DNA of 64,000 nucleotides from Ephydatia muelleri (GCA_013339895.1 JABACO010000002.1:1912589-1976588); one strand, 5' to 3'. Shown: positions 12,430-24,059, numbered from the stretch's first letter. The notes: a model not told the origin generated them from the letters alone. Translations and numbers: made by a program.

Positions 12430-12588
12430 AGGATCAGTGTGTTTCCCTGTCTTAGCGGTTGATCTGTACAAAGGATTGGAGCCCTTGTCCTTGAGTGTGT
12501 ACACAGCTACTGTGCCATCATACAACCCCACAGCAATGAGGTAAGGGTGCTCTGGATGAATGTCCAGTGACATGACCCCACTATCAAC
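12430..12588 (-). CDS. DNAI1: Axonemal dynein intermediate chain 1-like, one WD40 exon
   Basis: After an acceptor (TTCCAG at 12589-12594 on the minus strand) the frame reads [20 protein letters not shown], then [16 protein letters not shown] and [11 protein letters not shown]. This matches the WD40 segment of dynein axonemal intermediate chain 1, an outer-arm subunit that links the dynein heavy chains to the doublet microtubule. In the family the next residues are VWQVKW, but here the sequence breaks into minisatellite immediately after DP and no strong donor is visible. A weak GT at 12428 is possible. The remaining exons were not found: downstream ones would be left of 12430, in or beyond the gap. 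Family assignment is firm. Completeness is unknown and the exon may be a fragment. Confidence 0.8.
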
Positions 12589-12604
12589 CTGGAACGCACA
12601 TGCA

Positions 12605-12880
12605 TGGTGATGGCAAGGAAGGGAAAGGAGGAGAGGGAGGGGAGGGGGGGAGGGAGGGAGGGGAGGGGGGGAGGGAGGGAGGGGAGGGAAGGAGAGGAGA
12701 GAGCGAGGGGGAGGAGGAAGGGGATGGAGGGAGAGAGGGAGGAAGGGGAGAGGAGGAGGAAGGAATGGGAGGGAGGGAGGGGAAGAGGGGAGAGGGAGAA
12801 AGGAGAAGAGGGGAGAGGAAGAGGAGAGGGGAGAGGGAGAGGGGAGGGGGAGGGGAGAGGGAGGGAGGAAGAGGAGCATG
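12605..12880. repeat. GA-rich simple sequence
   Basis: GGGAGGGAGGAGG-type purine tract, probably intronic to the DNAI1-like gene. The long Ser/Pro/Leu or Gly/Glu/Arg frames over it are artefacts of composition. Confidence 0.9.
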
Positions 12881-13499
12881 CTTTACATACACATAAACAC
12901 ACACCCACACACACAGTGGACAGGGGAGGGGCTCACGGGGTTGTGGTCTCAAACACTTCCCCTCCTTCAGCAGATGCCTCTCCAAGCCTCCCTGGTAAGA
13001 CTCAAGGGAATAGTGATACGAGAATAGCTTGCACGTCTGTCAAGGCAGCACCTGCAAACAAGGAGGTCAAAGGGTTAAACACGGCTACAACATGGAGGTA
13101 AAGGTGGGTGTATGGGGTACACACCAGAGTCCTCCCCTTCCCCTCCCCTTCCATTTTTACCAAGGACCAAAGTCAATTTCAATGTCTACATTTTTAATAT
13201 GTAATTTATTATGTCATAATTAAAAATGAACAAAAATCTAACTATCCAAATGTGCTTTAGAAACCCTGAAAACATCTCCTGTACCTTAGCTCTAGTAGTA
13301 GAACTCAAAGCAGTTTGCTTCTCAACACTGTACACACACCTATCAGGTGAGCTATCACCCATTGGACCCAAATGACATCATACCAGGCTTCAGGCAGAGT
13401 GAAGTCCTGCAAATGCAAGGTGCAATGATTCTATTGCCATGGCAACACGAATACTCTGTGGGGAGATGATAGGAGTGAAGGGAGAGACATCGCACCTTT

Positions 13500-14165
13500 A
13501 AGTCCACACCCTCCCCTCCTCCCCATCTCCATCACCACACCAGTCCACACCCTCCCCTCCTCCCCATCACCACACTACTCACAGTTCACACAGGAATGAT
13601 GTCATCAGGAAAGATGGTGAAGTACCTGGTAGTCGTGTTGAGGAGTCCTCCTCCCCTTCCATTTTTACCAAGAAAGGAGGGGGAGGAAAGAAAGGAGAGA
13701 GGCGTGGAGGAGGAGGGGGAATGGAGGAGGAGGGGAGGAGGAGAGAGAGTGGAGGAGGAGGAGTGGTGGAGAGAGGAGTGGTAGAGGGGGGAGGGGAGGA
13801 GTGGTGGAGGGGGGAGGGGAGGAGTGGAGGAGGGGAGTGGAGGAGGAGGGAAAGTGGAGAGAGGCCAGTTGAGGAGTCCTCCCCTTCCATTTTTACCAAG
13901 AAAGGAGGGGGAGGAAAGAAAGGAGAGAGGAGTGGAGGAGGAGGGGGAATGGAGGAGGAGGGGGAATGGAGGAGGAGGGGAGGAGGAGAGAGAGTGGAGG
14001 AGGAGGAGTGGTGGAGGGAGGAGTGGTGGAGGGAGGAGTGGTGGAGGGAGGAGTGGTGGAGGGAGGAGTGGTGGAGGGAGGAGTGGTGGAGGGAGGAGTG
14101 GTGGAGGGGGGAGGGGAGAAGTGGAGGAGGGGAGTGGAGGAGGAGGGGAAGTGGAGAGAGGCCAG
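13500..14165. repeat. Purine-rich minisatellite (GGAGGGAGGAGTGGT units)
   Basis: Two higher-order blocks begin with GAGTCCTCC...CCATTTTTACCAAGAAAGG (about 13650 and 13873), each followed by GGAGGAGGGG repeats. Seven near-perfect 15-bp GGAGGGAGGAGTGGT units lie at about 14008-14110. No coding content. A few shorter pieces nearby (13020-13060, 13260-13380) could be exons but are not identifiable. Confidence 0.85.
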
Positions 14166-14893
14166 TCAGCCTTCATTTGGAAGTTGGTCCACGTGTGAAC
14201 AGATACGAAGAGGGCTTCATATAGAACAAGTGAAAAAGTATGAGGAGGAAGGGGAGGGGAACATGTCAATGCATCCTCATACAACACATGTGCAGATACT
14301 TACAGTACAGTGTAGCCAACACACAGGCCATATCAGTGGTATGTGGAAATGTATAGCAATGTTATATACAATAAAGTAACAGGAGATAGAAATGAACCCC
14401 TTCTCCCTTATGTCACTATTCTCAAGTTGAGATCACTGCTTGATGAGACACATATTCTCAAGACAAGATTATCTCCACCTCCACCTCCACCCACACACTC
14501 CTCATCCTCATCTCCGCAGCAGTAACAATTCCACCTCAAAACGACCACAGTAGACCACACCCCCACCTGCAGACCACACCCCTCACCATGGCAAAGGCAA
14601 GATACCCGACGGACCACACAGAGCATCTGCTCGTCCGTCCTCGTGTACACGTCTAGCTGGTGGAAAATGAAATGAAAATGCATCTAGGTCATTGAATTCC
14701 CCGTCACACGTTCATGTTCCCGGATGCGCGCATGCCGAAGCACAGCAAAAATTTCAACACGCCAAGGCTGGGTTTGGTTTCAAACAAAGTACGTGGGTCA
14801 ACGTCAGTGTGCAACGAGGTGTATGCAAAATAGCAGGAGAGCCAACCCAGTGAGTTCAAGGCTCTCCCACCCTGGAATTGACTAGCTACATAC

Positions 14894-15147
14894 CTGGTGT
14901 GGAAAAGCTTTACAACCGTCCTGGCTTTATCGAACACAATCCAGGGAATGCTGGCTGGGAGTTCATCAATTTCCACCCTGGAGGTTTCTAACATTTTCCT
15001 GTGAAGCCGTGATGACCCGATCATGTACAGCGTCAATGACTTACCAGCTGTTTCCAGGAAGGACTGTGTTGGCTGTAGCGTAGAAGGCGGGGGGTAGGCA
15101 TCACGTGGATCCTGGATCAGTAACGTACGTGGTACGTGCGCTGCCAT
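14894..15147 (-). CDS. First exon of an unrecognised gene
   Basis: A minus-strand ATG at 15147 opens an 84-codon exon that starts MAAHVPRTLLIQDPRDAYP and ends KLFHTR, before a good donor (CCAG then GTATGT at 14893). It is not a signal peptide. The middle (SFLETAGKSLTLYMIGSS, then PASIPWIVFDKARTVVKLFH) looks like a folded domain. I do not recognise the family. Possible second exon at about 14606-14656: two acceptors are available and only the inner one keeps the frame open. Whether this gene joins the DNAI1-like exon further left is not shown. Confidence 0.55.
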
Positions 15148-15751
15148 GACCGCGCTACAACTGGCACATCGGAGTACACACGATACGGCTCCACGATGAA
15201 GCTATGAATTATTATTAAAATTCATTGTCGATTAATTCGATCCAAAGCGTGACGTAATGTCTTTTCTTCATCAATAGCTACATGCCATCATACAGGTTCT
15301 GAATACATTCGCTGTGATGTGCTTTGGTTCTTCATAATGGTTCTTTTGACCATGGTCAGCAGCCTTATGGCTCACAAAGAACCCAGACCACAGCTCCATG
15401 GTGCAGTGGTGATGTCATCTGGTCTCTCCCACCTGGTTCAAGGCCAGATGGTATCTTGATAGAAGGCTAGTGACACTATTGATGATGGCTGCATGCTGAG
15501 AATGTCTAGCCTCCCACCACAAAGGCTGTCATCACATAGCCACAATAGATAAGGTATTGTAAGTGACCAGTTAAGATTAAGCTGCATTTATATCACCATG
15601 ACATCAACAAGTTCATTTTCTAAACAAACAGCAATAGCAAAAGCATTCAAAACAACAGAAAGAACACAAAACAGTTGGCACACACACATACAAAATAACT
15701 ACTGTGTAGTACATAATAAGGTTCAATGTTCCCAGCTACATGCATAACCAG

Positions 15752-18700
15752 TCACTGTTGTGTGAGCCAGGAGGTCAACTGCTCCGACAACAGGACTTCA
15801 CCAACACTGGCACTTCTCAACACACCAGTCAATGTCCCCCAGGTGTAAGGAGGTGACCCTTGTCTCCTCCACTCATTAAATATCTCACCAAATGCTCTGT
15901 GGTAATCCCCCAGGCTTTGGTGCTGTTGTCGTATCGCCTGAAGCTGGGCTAGTGTCAGACCAAGTTGAAGTCCCACCATCTCGTACTTGCTTGGAATCAC
16001 AGCTGCTACTTTCTCCATGAGGTGCTGTAATGATGGCTCACTGTCCAAGGTCACAGGAACTGTACCTAGATGAAACAGATAGTGATCACATGATCTACTA
16101 CACACAAATGACCCACCTGCTGCACTGGGATCCTGTTTCATGACACCACTCCCACCAAACCACATCAACTGACCCTCACTCAGATCTCCTCTCTGGTGTC
16201 CTCGAATGCTACACTTCCACTTCTTCTTCGACACAACTGTAGCTAAATGAGGAGCGTTTGAGGTACAGCTGGCTCCGGCACACATGAAGGCATCTTCAAA
16301 CAGGACACCTTGGTACTTGAGTATTCCACATGCTGTCTTGATAGCACTGTGAACACAACCTCTGATCTCTCTACACACTTCACTGGACATCTCATCAACG
16401 TGCAATACAATGTACGAGAACATGTCAACTAGGGTCACTATTTCTGTTGTGTCAAATGTGATGCAGTTGCGATACAAACACAAAGGCTTGCCCGCATCCA
16501 TGCACACCTTCCAAGGTGAATGGTTGGTTGGGGATAAAAGCTGGGCCACAAGACAGCAGAACAGACCACTAGGAATACATCCTTGAGAGGGCATGATTAT
16601 CAGTGAGGTACCTGGTTGACAGTACTTGGTCACTTGGCCAGAGTCCAGATGGGGCAGCAGAGCAGGCATCAAGTACTCAATACCCTCATCTCCGACCATA
16701 GCAATCGCTCCAACACTCACCAATAACTTCAACAGATCTTGTGCAATGAACAGACCTTCTGTGTAATGCTTTGAAAACTTGTTCAGGAGCTCCACTGACA
16801 ACAGTCCATGATCCCTGAACTTGACCAGATCCTCCTTAGTTGCCACACCCCCAGCCGGAAGATACAACAGCTTGTGGTGGTACTCCACTATTTCTGACAC
16901 CTTGGTGAGGACAACCTGGGGATCACAGAACACTGTCTGGGGAAGATCCTCTGGGTAATGTAAGAACACATTGTTGTGGACTAGATGGTGCAAGGCAGCA
17001 GAGAATGCATCTCCCTCGATGTGCAACCTTTTAGCACACCCTTGGCATTCTACAAGGCTCAAGATGCCATCATGGGATGACCTTTGGAGAAGAACCTCCA
17101 GTCCAAACCATGCTATAGGCATCTTTATTGGCTGTGGGCATACAGATATTATTTCTTCTCTGAGTACCTTAGCAACATGTCTGTCCTCGTCCTGAGGGGT
17201 TTTCCCGTTCACAGCAAATATCACTTCTTTTAGCTTCTCTCCTATACACACAATACGAAAACTGCCTGCATCCAGTAATGCCTTGAGCTTTTGGCTTTTC
17301 TCTGCGATGGATTCTGAGCACCTATCTGCAGCATCTCGGTGTGTTCCCACGGTGATGATCACAGGTCGAGCATCCTGTGAGCACATTGCTCCGAGACAGT
17401 GCTGAAGGATCTGTTTGTGTGAGAGAGATGATCGATATGGTCTACTCACTGGCTTGCCATCCGCTCCATAGTACTCGATGGTTGGTTGATGGCACAGTTC
17501 TTCTGAAAGGTTTAATACAAATATGGCCACAGCAGGTTTCTGAATGAACAATGGAAGGATATCATGGTATTGAAGTTGACCTCCACTGTCAATAAAATGA
17601 ATCCACTTCACACCAAATAGTTTCTTCTTGTCTATGTACAGAGAGATTTGTACAAGTTACATAAGATAACTCTGAACCATCTCTTTACCTGAGGAGTGGT
17701 TGATGTGATGAATCAGCTCCTCCTCTATGGATACAGTTCTGCTCTGTTGGCTGGAATCCATGGTAGTATTGACACGGGCAGGTGTGGGGTCAGGGTCATT
17801 AGAAACAGCTCCATCATTAGACACATGAATGGTAGGTGTGGGGTCAGGGTGAACTGCACCAGCTCCATCACTAGACACATGAATGGTCATCTTTGGGAAA
17901 CTGCTAACCACCTCTTCCAAGGATGTTGTCATGGATACACCACCATCTCTGATGGTACCTGAGGAGTGGTTGATGTGATGAATCAGCTCCTCCTCTATGG
18001 ATACAGTTCTGCTCTGTTGGCTGGAATCCATGGTAGTATTGACACGGGCAGGTGTGGGGTCAGGGTCATTAGAAACAGCTCCATCATTAGACACATGAAT
18101 GGTAGGTGTGGGGTCAGGGTGAACTGCACCAGCTCCATCACTAGACACATGAATGGTCATCTTTGGGAAACTGCTAACCACCTCTTCCAAGGATGTTGTC
18201 ATGGATACACCACCATCTCTGATGGTACCGCCCACAACCCTTAGCAGTGACTGGTCATCTTCAACCACAAACCAGTCATCATCCTCTTGTACACTTACAC
18301 CAGCCAGTGAGAAGGAGATGGCTCGAACAGGATTGTCAGCCAGTCCTGTACTGACACGTTGCCCTGGAGGGTCCTTCTTGAGAAGGAGGTGTTTGAGGTG
18401 AGTCTTGCCAACACCGGCTGCTCCAAGGATGAGACACTTGGTCACTGAAGTTTCCACATATCCCTTGCTCATGGCCTCCTCATAGAGCCTATGGAATGAA
18501 TCACAAACTAAAATGCTGACATCTTTATTATATTGCATCAGTTCACACACCCTACATTGCAACCACCACACACCTGTATCAAATGAAACTCTGCACCCAT
18601 AAAATGGAGAGAAAGTACACCTGCTCAATGATTCACCTATGAGGAACCTAAGCCATGTGTACACATATGTACATGTTACCCACATAATTGTGGAGACTGT

Positions 18701-20334
18701 CATTACTTTGTTCCAATATAAGTGCATTAAACACAAAACTGGGCTGTGGAAGTTATTTCAACTAACGATCAGTTGGAGAGTTGGAGTATTACAGCCAAAC
18801 CACTTCACCAGGTCCCCTCACCTAATTCTCTATACACTGTATGTACCTATCACACACATTTCCCATACCTTTCATCTGCTTCTTTGTGGCTTTTCCCGGT
18901 CTCCTTTACAGTTAGTGTGATGGGGAAGAGCTTAGCAAGACCTGAAAATAGTCCAATTAATTCAATTTCAGTACAGAAATCTTTACCTTGCACAGTAATC
19001 TTCAAGACCTGGTGAGTGTTCCCATCCACCATCAAAAGCCCTCCATCTGACAGCAGCAGTGTGTCCACCCGAGAACATGCAAATGGCATGTCTCCCACAT
19101 GCTTCCACGTCTTATCATCACCATGGAGACCATAGATGGAAGAGGTCTGCTTTGATCCATACTGGTCTTTGCCTCCAATTGCAAAAAGCACATTATCAGT
19201 GCTACTAACCAAAATGACATCATATAATAATGACAAAACTAAACAAAAATGTCCATACCTTGATCTATACTCCTGGTCTGCACCTCCAATTGCAAGCAGC
19301 ACACCATCACCCACACATACTGATGAGAAGTAGTATGGTACATCTGGTAACTGCCTCCAAATGGATTGCTGTGAGTCATGGGTGTGTGCAGTAGTCTTGT
19401 GAATGTGTGTGCACATGTGTGTGGTGGAAATAGGTGGAGATGTGTCATGTGTGGTCATGTGAGTGTGCACATCACAATACACTGATGTGCTCATGAAACA
19501 CACTCACTCACACGCCACAGCTTCAATTTCAGTGCGTCTGTTGTGTGTGAAGACGCTGCACGTGCACATCTCTCCATCGCAGAGACACGCGCATCCACGT
19601 CTATAGTGTGTGCGTGTTTGTAGGCTGTCTACGTAGGTTCATGTTGTACGTGGACTCGTAGGCGTGTGGCGTCTGTGCGCGTGGGTGTGTAGTAGTGTGG
19701 TGTGTGTCCGCGCGTCAGCTACACACACACTAAACAAAGGGACAGAGATGCTACACAATGCTCAGTGGCTCACCAGGTCACGGATGTCGGCACACCACAC
19801 TGCTCTGTCCATGCCCAAACCTCCCATCACGAAGACCAGTTCCCCATGGACCACTGCTGACATGAGGCAACATGGCTTAGGAAGTGATGGTCCTCTGTGC
19901 CAGGTCTGTGTCCCGCCATCAAACACCTGAACATCATTCAACCACCTCCGTCCATCACCTTCCCCTCCCATCACCACCATACCACCTCCACTTGCACTTA
20001 GTACACAGGACCACCTACACCCTACCAACATGTCTGACATGATGGACCATCTCCCTCCTCTCAACTCCTTCACCTCCTTACTCATCACATCACCCTTCCA
20101 ACCTCCAACCCACACCAGCCTCCCTCCACACACAGCTAGTGTGCCTTCCCACTCACCACGATCAGCCACTCTACTCCACTCAGACCGCACCTCATCCAAC
20201 ATGTACACTCCTCTTCCATATCCTACTCCTCCCCACACAACCCTACCCTCTACCTCCACTAGACCACCACAATCACCATACACTCCTCGACCACCTCGCA
20301 CAGGCACATTCGCACAAGTTGCGACACTCAACAT
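15752..20334 (-). CDS. Kelch - Roc GTPase - COR-like - Death domain protein, copy A
   Basis: Seven-exon model: 20334-19774, 19368-19259, 19204-18987, 18941-18869, 18488-17689, 17631-16117 and 16065-15752. All junctions are GT-AG, phases agree, and the total is 1197 codons with stop. Residues 1 to about 300 are Kelch repeats (GGxxxVVMGG, LLAIGG, YGLHGDDKTWKH). A Roc-type GTPase follows: P-loop GAAGVGKT near 343-350, then a long Ser/Asp/Pro loop, G3-like DSGGQ near 602-606, and GTHRD near 683-687. A COR-like winged-helix region (LHYPEDLPQTVFCDP, then LMPALLPHLDSGQ) occupies about 780-1000. A Death domain (LQLGLTLAQLQAIRQQH, then WGTLTGVLRS) ends the protein. No signal peptide or membrane segment is seen, so it is likely cytosolic. 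I infer a ligand-sensing propeller controlling a GTPase switch with a death-fold effector. The acceptor of exon 2 is the least certain. Confidence 0.85.
17687..18226. repeat. Perfect 270-bp in-frame tandem duplication inside exon 5
   Basis: The blocks 17687-17956 and 17957-18226 appear identical base for base. The unit is 90 codons (TIRDGGVSMTTSLEEVVSSF through EEELIHHINHSSG), so it lengthens the loop between the P-loop and G3 without shifting the frame. Within each unit an 18-residue segment (TIHVSSDGAGAVHPDPTP / TIHVSNDGAVSNDPDPTP) is itself doubled. Copy B has one block and one segment. Confidence 0.9.
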
Positions 20335-21029
20335 TTTTATGTTCTAAAGAAAAGAAATGATTAATAGTTAATGAAAAGACAGCACGTTCAGGGAGCTACA
20401 TGCCGTGCACCACGAGGTCCACATCACACAACCACACACTCTTCACCAACTGGGTGACACGCACACTAGGGTAGTGGAGCTCTTTACCGCTAATAGGACG
20501 TGCTAATAGGTGGGGCAAATCTGCGTCCATAGGCTACTCCACAATCCCTACAGGTCCATAGACACAGTACAGTTGCCATTTCGAACGTCTTTCTTAGCAT
20601 TTACTAACTTCGCTAAATTCTACCAGCAAGTCAAGACGTACAGTCTACAGACACACAATAAAAACACCCACCTAGTTGCAAATTTCAGGGACAAAATGGC
20701 ATACACGACGAATAGTGATAGCCTACAAAGCAGGACGAGGTCTAGTCAAAGTTACAATAACTGCTGAAAATGACAACTGTAATTGTGCTCTTGCCTTTTA
20801 TGGGCATTTATGCAGCTTGTGCGCATGCGTAGTGACGGAAGTCAGATGCCATAAAGGTCAGAACGAACCAAAAATGGTCATTGTCACGTTTTAAAACAAT
20901 AATGAATAATGTGTTGACAGATGTAAGGGATTTTACTGTGACAAAAGAAACTTCTTATTATACACATGTAAGGTTTTCCAATGCACGTTTGGTGGAATTC
21001 AAAGATGGTTGTAACGATGTGGCCATCGC

Positions 21030-21085
21030 ATAGATAGCCACAGTGGGGGGTGGGGTGGGGTGGGGTGGGGGGGGGGGGGGGGGGG
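21030..21085. repeat. G-rich tract
   Basis: GGGGTGGGGTGGGG followed by a run of about 20 G. Possible G-quadruplex former. Copies C and B keep only a short GGGGTGG-type or GGGAGG-type remnant at the same place. Confidence 0.8.
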
Positions 21086-21149
21086 GACAAGGGAAGTGTG
21101 GAGAAGGAGGTGGAAGGGGTCAAACATCCACGGGCTAGTTAGAGATAAA

Positions 21150-21435
21150 AATCGCCCTGGGTGGCTGCTCATCTGGAGGGGTGGCCTCTGCAAACAACAA
21201 GCGATCAGCAGCTCCTTCCCTTGTGTTATACCTGACACGATTTCACGTGAGCTGTCATTTAGGGCGCCGCCCCTAAAATACATATTGACATACATACAAA
21301 TCATTCTGGGTGGCACATCTGGAGGGGCTGCCTCCGTGAATCAGTAAAACAACAAGCGATCAGCAGCTCCTTCCCTTGTGTTATACCTGACACGATTTCA
21401 CGTGAGCTGTCATTTAGGGCGCCGCCCCTAGAATA
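21150..21435. repeat. Two tandem copies of about 135 bp
   Basis: The run GGTGGC...CATCTGGAGGGG...AACAACAAGCGATCAGCAGC...TCATTTAGGGCGCCGCCCCT occurs at about 21150-21285 and again at 21297-21435. Units C and B have it once, so the doubling is specific to unit A. 21562-22236 holds no gene I can support; it includes another copy of the dispersed repeat seen at 4160. Confidence 0.8.
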
Positions 21436-22236
21436 GTCTATAGCATATTGACATATACATGCTCATCAAAGTGTTTTAATAAATGATGTCAGATGCTTCA
21501 CTGCTTTTTTAGAAACCCCTTGCACAGAGCAACTTGTACAACGTTCAATGTGTAGTATAAAACAGCTGTGTCCCCTTCTTTCCCACACTGTCTCATACCA
21601 TCGACTTCACCTCACACTTAAAGGGCGATGGGCGAACCTGCTTTGCACGAAAGAAGATTTCAGCTCCTCCTCTCCAGACTTTCCTCAACACTAAAACGGC
21701 CCCCGACAGCGGGTACTAGCTCATCTCCTCCTCCCCAGCCCCCATGCAGGCGGTCATGACAAACATCCACCTGACCAAAGCAGCACGTCATGCGAGGGGC
21801 TGGGAACTCGATCTTGGCCAACAGCTCTCCCATGCAGGGCCGGCGCCGCGGTATAAAGAGTGGTCCGGTTGTATACAGTAGTGACCCAAACCAGCCCAGC
21901 TAGGGGGTATGGGGGAGCGCTGTAAGCTCCCCCATCTGGGTCTGGAGCTCCGCCCCAGAAGCTATAGGTTTTGCGTTGTATAACCCTGCAAGACTTACGC
22001 CAACATTACTGCATGAAACGGAAGCAGAAATATCATATCTTAGCGCGCGCGAAGTTTTGCACGGCTGTTTGCGGCCCATTTAATGTTGGACAATAAGACC
22101 TCGCCCCGAAATATTGAAACGATGATATCACGCACCATGACCTAACCAAGCACTTTGTATTTTCGAGCTATAAAAGGACTGTACTTGTTGCACCGACATG
22201 TAATGATGTGCCTTAGACTGTCCACATCACACCACC

Positions 22237-22322
22237 TTTGGTTCACCAACATTCTGGTGACCTGGACAGAATTGAGTACTTTGGTTCACCAACATTCTGG
22301 TGACCTGGACAGAATTGAGTAC
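22237..22322. repeat. 43-bp unit, two perfect direct copies
   Basis: TTTGGTTCACCAACATTCTG...GAGTAC is present twice in a row (22237-22279, 22280-22322). A TATAAAAGG-like box lies at about 22170. This could be the leader of a solo LTR relic, but no second LTR or coding part is present, so I leave it as a repeat. Confidence 0.8.
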
Positions 22323-22794
22323 TGACGTTCATCAGACCCTACTTACTTGTAGTGGTGATGTAATCCACCCGTGACTGCATAACATTGGGTCTGGGTACGA
22401 GACGAAGGCTTGGCAGGAAAGATGTGGGTGTGGTGAAGATGTAGTGCATCAGTTGTGTCAATGGTATTAACAACATAAAGGGTTAATATCACAAGAATTC
22501 CGTGAGGTTAGGACCACTAGAAACTATTAGTATGGTTTAGTAAATTTTATTTGCCATTTTGTTGACACAAAAAGAACAGTCAGCTTTCTAGCCACTGAAC
22601 AGGTGTGATTTATTGGACAGCGAAATGGCTCATGCATGTACAAGAGAGACCAGCTCACAACACACATGTTGTAATGGTTATGTACAAATTATGTACAAAT
22701 GATGATGATGGACACATGTACAAATGCCAAGGGGCAACCACAACAAAATGGACACACTTTTAGAGAGACACACAATGTAAGAGCATTTAATTGA

Positions 22795-22903
22795 CTACTT
22801 TGCCATTCCCCAGTCCTTCATGACCACGGGCTTTGAGGTGTCTCCATCTTCTGACCCAACTGCCTCCATTTTCCTCACCACATCCATCCCTTCCAAAACC
22901 TTT
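22795..22903 (-). CDS. Cyclophilin-type peptidyl-prolyl isomerase, last exon
   Basis: On the minus strand, after an acceptor (TTGTAAG at 22904-22910), the frame reads KVLEGMDVVRKMEAVGSEDG, then DTSKPVVMKDWGMAK and a stop at 22795. This is the classic C-terminal strand and helix of cyclophilins (family form GKVxEGMDVVxxIExxGSxxGxxxKPVxIxDCG). Cyclophilins catalyse cis-trans isomerisation of Xaa-Pro bonds. The active-site exons would be to the right and are probably inside the 1000-N gap at 23060. The paralogue cannot be told from this piece. Confidence 0.8.
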
Positions 22904-23059
22904 CTTACAAGTTTATATCAAAATGCTTTTCATCACCTCCTGTCCATCCTGTCCATCCATGTAGTTTGTGTGTGGGTAGCATATATGGTTGTATGCTGAG
23001 TGTACTTTGTTATGTGTTGGTAGCCATGGTTGTACTCTGAGTATATTTAGTGATGTGTT

Positions 23060-24059
23060 NNNNNNNNNNNNNNNNNNNNNNNNNNNNNNNNNNNNNNNNN
23101 NNNNNNNNNNNNNNNNNNNNNNNNNNNNNNNNNNNNNNNNNNNNNNNNNNNNNNNNNNNNNNNNNNNNNNNNNNNNNNNNNNNNNNNNNNNNNNNNNNNN
23201 NNNNNNNNNNNNNNNNNNNNNNNNNNNNNNNNNNNNNNNNNNNNNNNNNNNNNNNNNNNNNNNNNNNNNNNNNNNNNNNNNNNNNNNNNNNNNNNNNNNN
23301 NNNNNNNNNNNNNNNNNNNNNNNNNNNNNNNNNNNNNNNNNNNNNNNNNNNNNNNNNNNNNNNNNNNNNNNNNNNNNNNNNNNNNNNNNNNNNNNNNNNN
23401 NNNNNNNNNNNNNNNNNNNNNNNNNNNNNNNNNNNNNNNNNNNNNNNNNNNNNNNNNNNNNNNNNNNNNNNNNNNNNNNNNNNNNNNNNNNNNNNNNNNN
23501 NNNNNNNNNNNNNNNNNNNNNNNNNNNNNNNNNNNNNNNNNNNNNNNNNNNNNNNNNNNNNNNNNNNNNNNNNNNNNNNNNNNNNNNNNNNNNNNNNNNN
23601 NNNNNNNNNNNNNNNNNNNNNNNNNNNNNNNNNNNNNNNNNNNNNNNNNNNNNNNNNNNNNNNNNNNNNNNNNNNNNNNNNNNNNNNNNNNNNNNNNNNN
23701 NNNNNNNNNNNNNNNNNNNNNNNNNNNNNNNNNNNNNNNNNNNNNNNNNNNNNNNNNNNNNNNNNNNNNNNNNNNNNNNNNNNNNNNNNNNNNNNNNNNN
23801 NNNNNNNNNNNNNNNNNNNNNNNNNNNNNNNNNNNNNNNNNNNNNNNNNNNNNNNNNNNNNNNNNNNNNNNNNNNNNNNNNNNNNNNNNNNNNNNNNNNN
23901 NNNNNNNNNNNNNNNNNNNNNNNNNNNNNNNNNNNNNNNNNNNNNNNNNNNNNNNNNNNNNNNNNNNNNNNNNNNNNNNNNNNNNNNNNNNNNNNNNNNN
24001 NNNNNNNNNNNNNNNNNNNNNNNNNNNNNNNNNNNNNNNNNNNNNNNNNNNNNNNNNNN
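23060..24059. other. Assembly gap, 1000 N
   Basis: Fixed-size scaffold spacer. It probably hides upstream cyclophilin exons and downstream exons of the gene interrupted at 24179-29690. Confidence 0.99.

Larger units (their letters stand above)
15365..21562. repeat. Segmental duplication unit A
   Basis: It begins with CACAAAGAACCCAGACCACA, shared with 49383, and ends near CAACTTGTACAA, shared with about 60805. It contains the best-preserved Kelch-ROCO-Death gene. Relative to units B and C it lacks most of the 300-bp upstream repeats, and it has its own tandem duplication of about 135 bp at 21150-21435. Confidence 0.85.

Noticed and set aside
12418-14287. Pro/Ser/Leu- or Gly/Glu/Arg-rich frames
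   Set aside because: They follow purine-rich minisatellite units in every frame. Only the WD40 piece at 12430-12588 has family support.
16066-16116. Reading the last two exons of copy A as one continuous exon
   Set aside because: The 51-bp intron happens to be open, but it has canonical GTGGGT and CATCTAG ends, and splicing keeps the frame in both copies.
18503-18736. N-terminal extension of the GTPase exon of copy A from an upstream start
   Set aside because: This stretch is intronic. Copy B diverges here and the AG acceptor at 18489-18490 restores the phase from the Kelch exons.
15752-20334. NLR-type (NACHT) receptor
   Set aside because: The P-loop context, DSGGQ, GTHRD and following COR-like region fit Roc-COR rather than NACHT.
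21660-21833. 57-codon minus-strand frame (MGELLAKIEFPAPRMTCCFG...)
   Set aside because: It is tidy but short, with no homologue I recognise and no splice sites tying it to a gene.
22160-22330. Solo LTR with primer-binding leader
   Set aside because: A TATA-like box and a TTTGGTTCACC leader-like repeat are suggestive, but no LTR ends, target duplication or partner were found.
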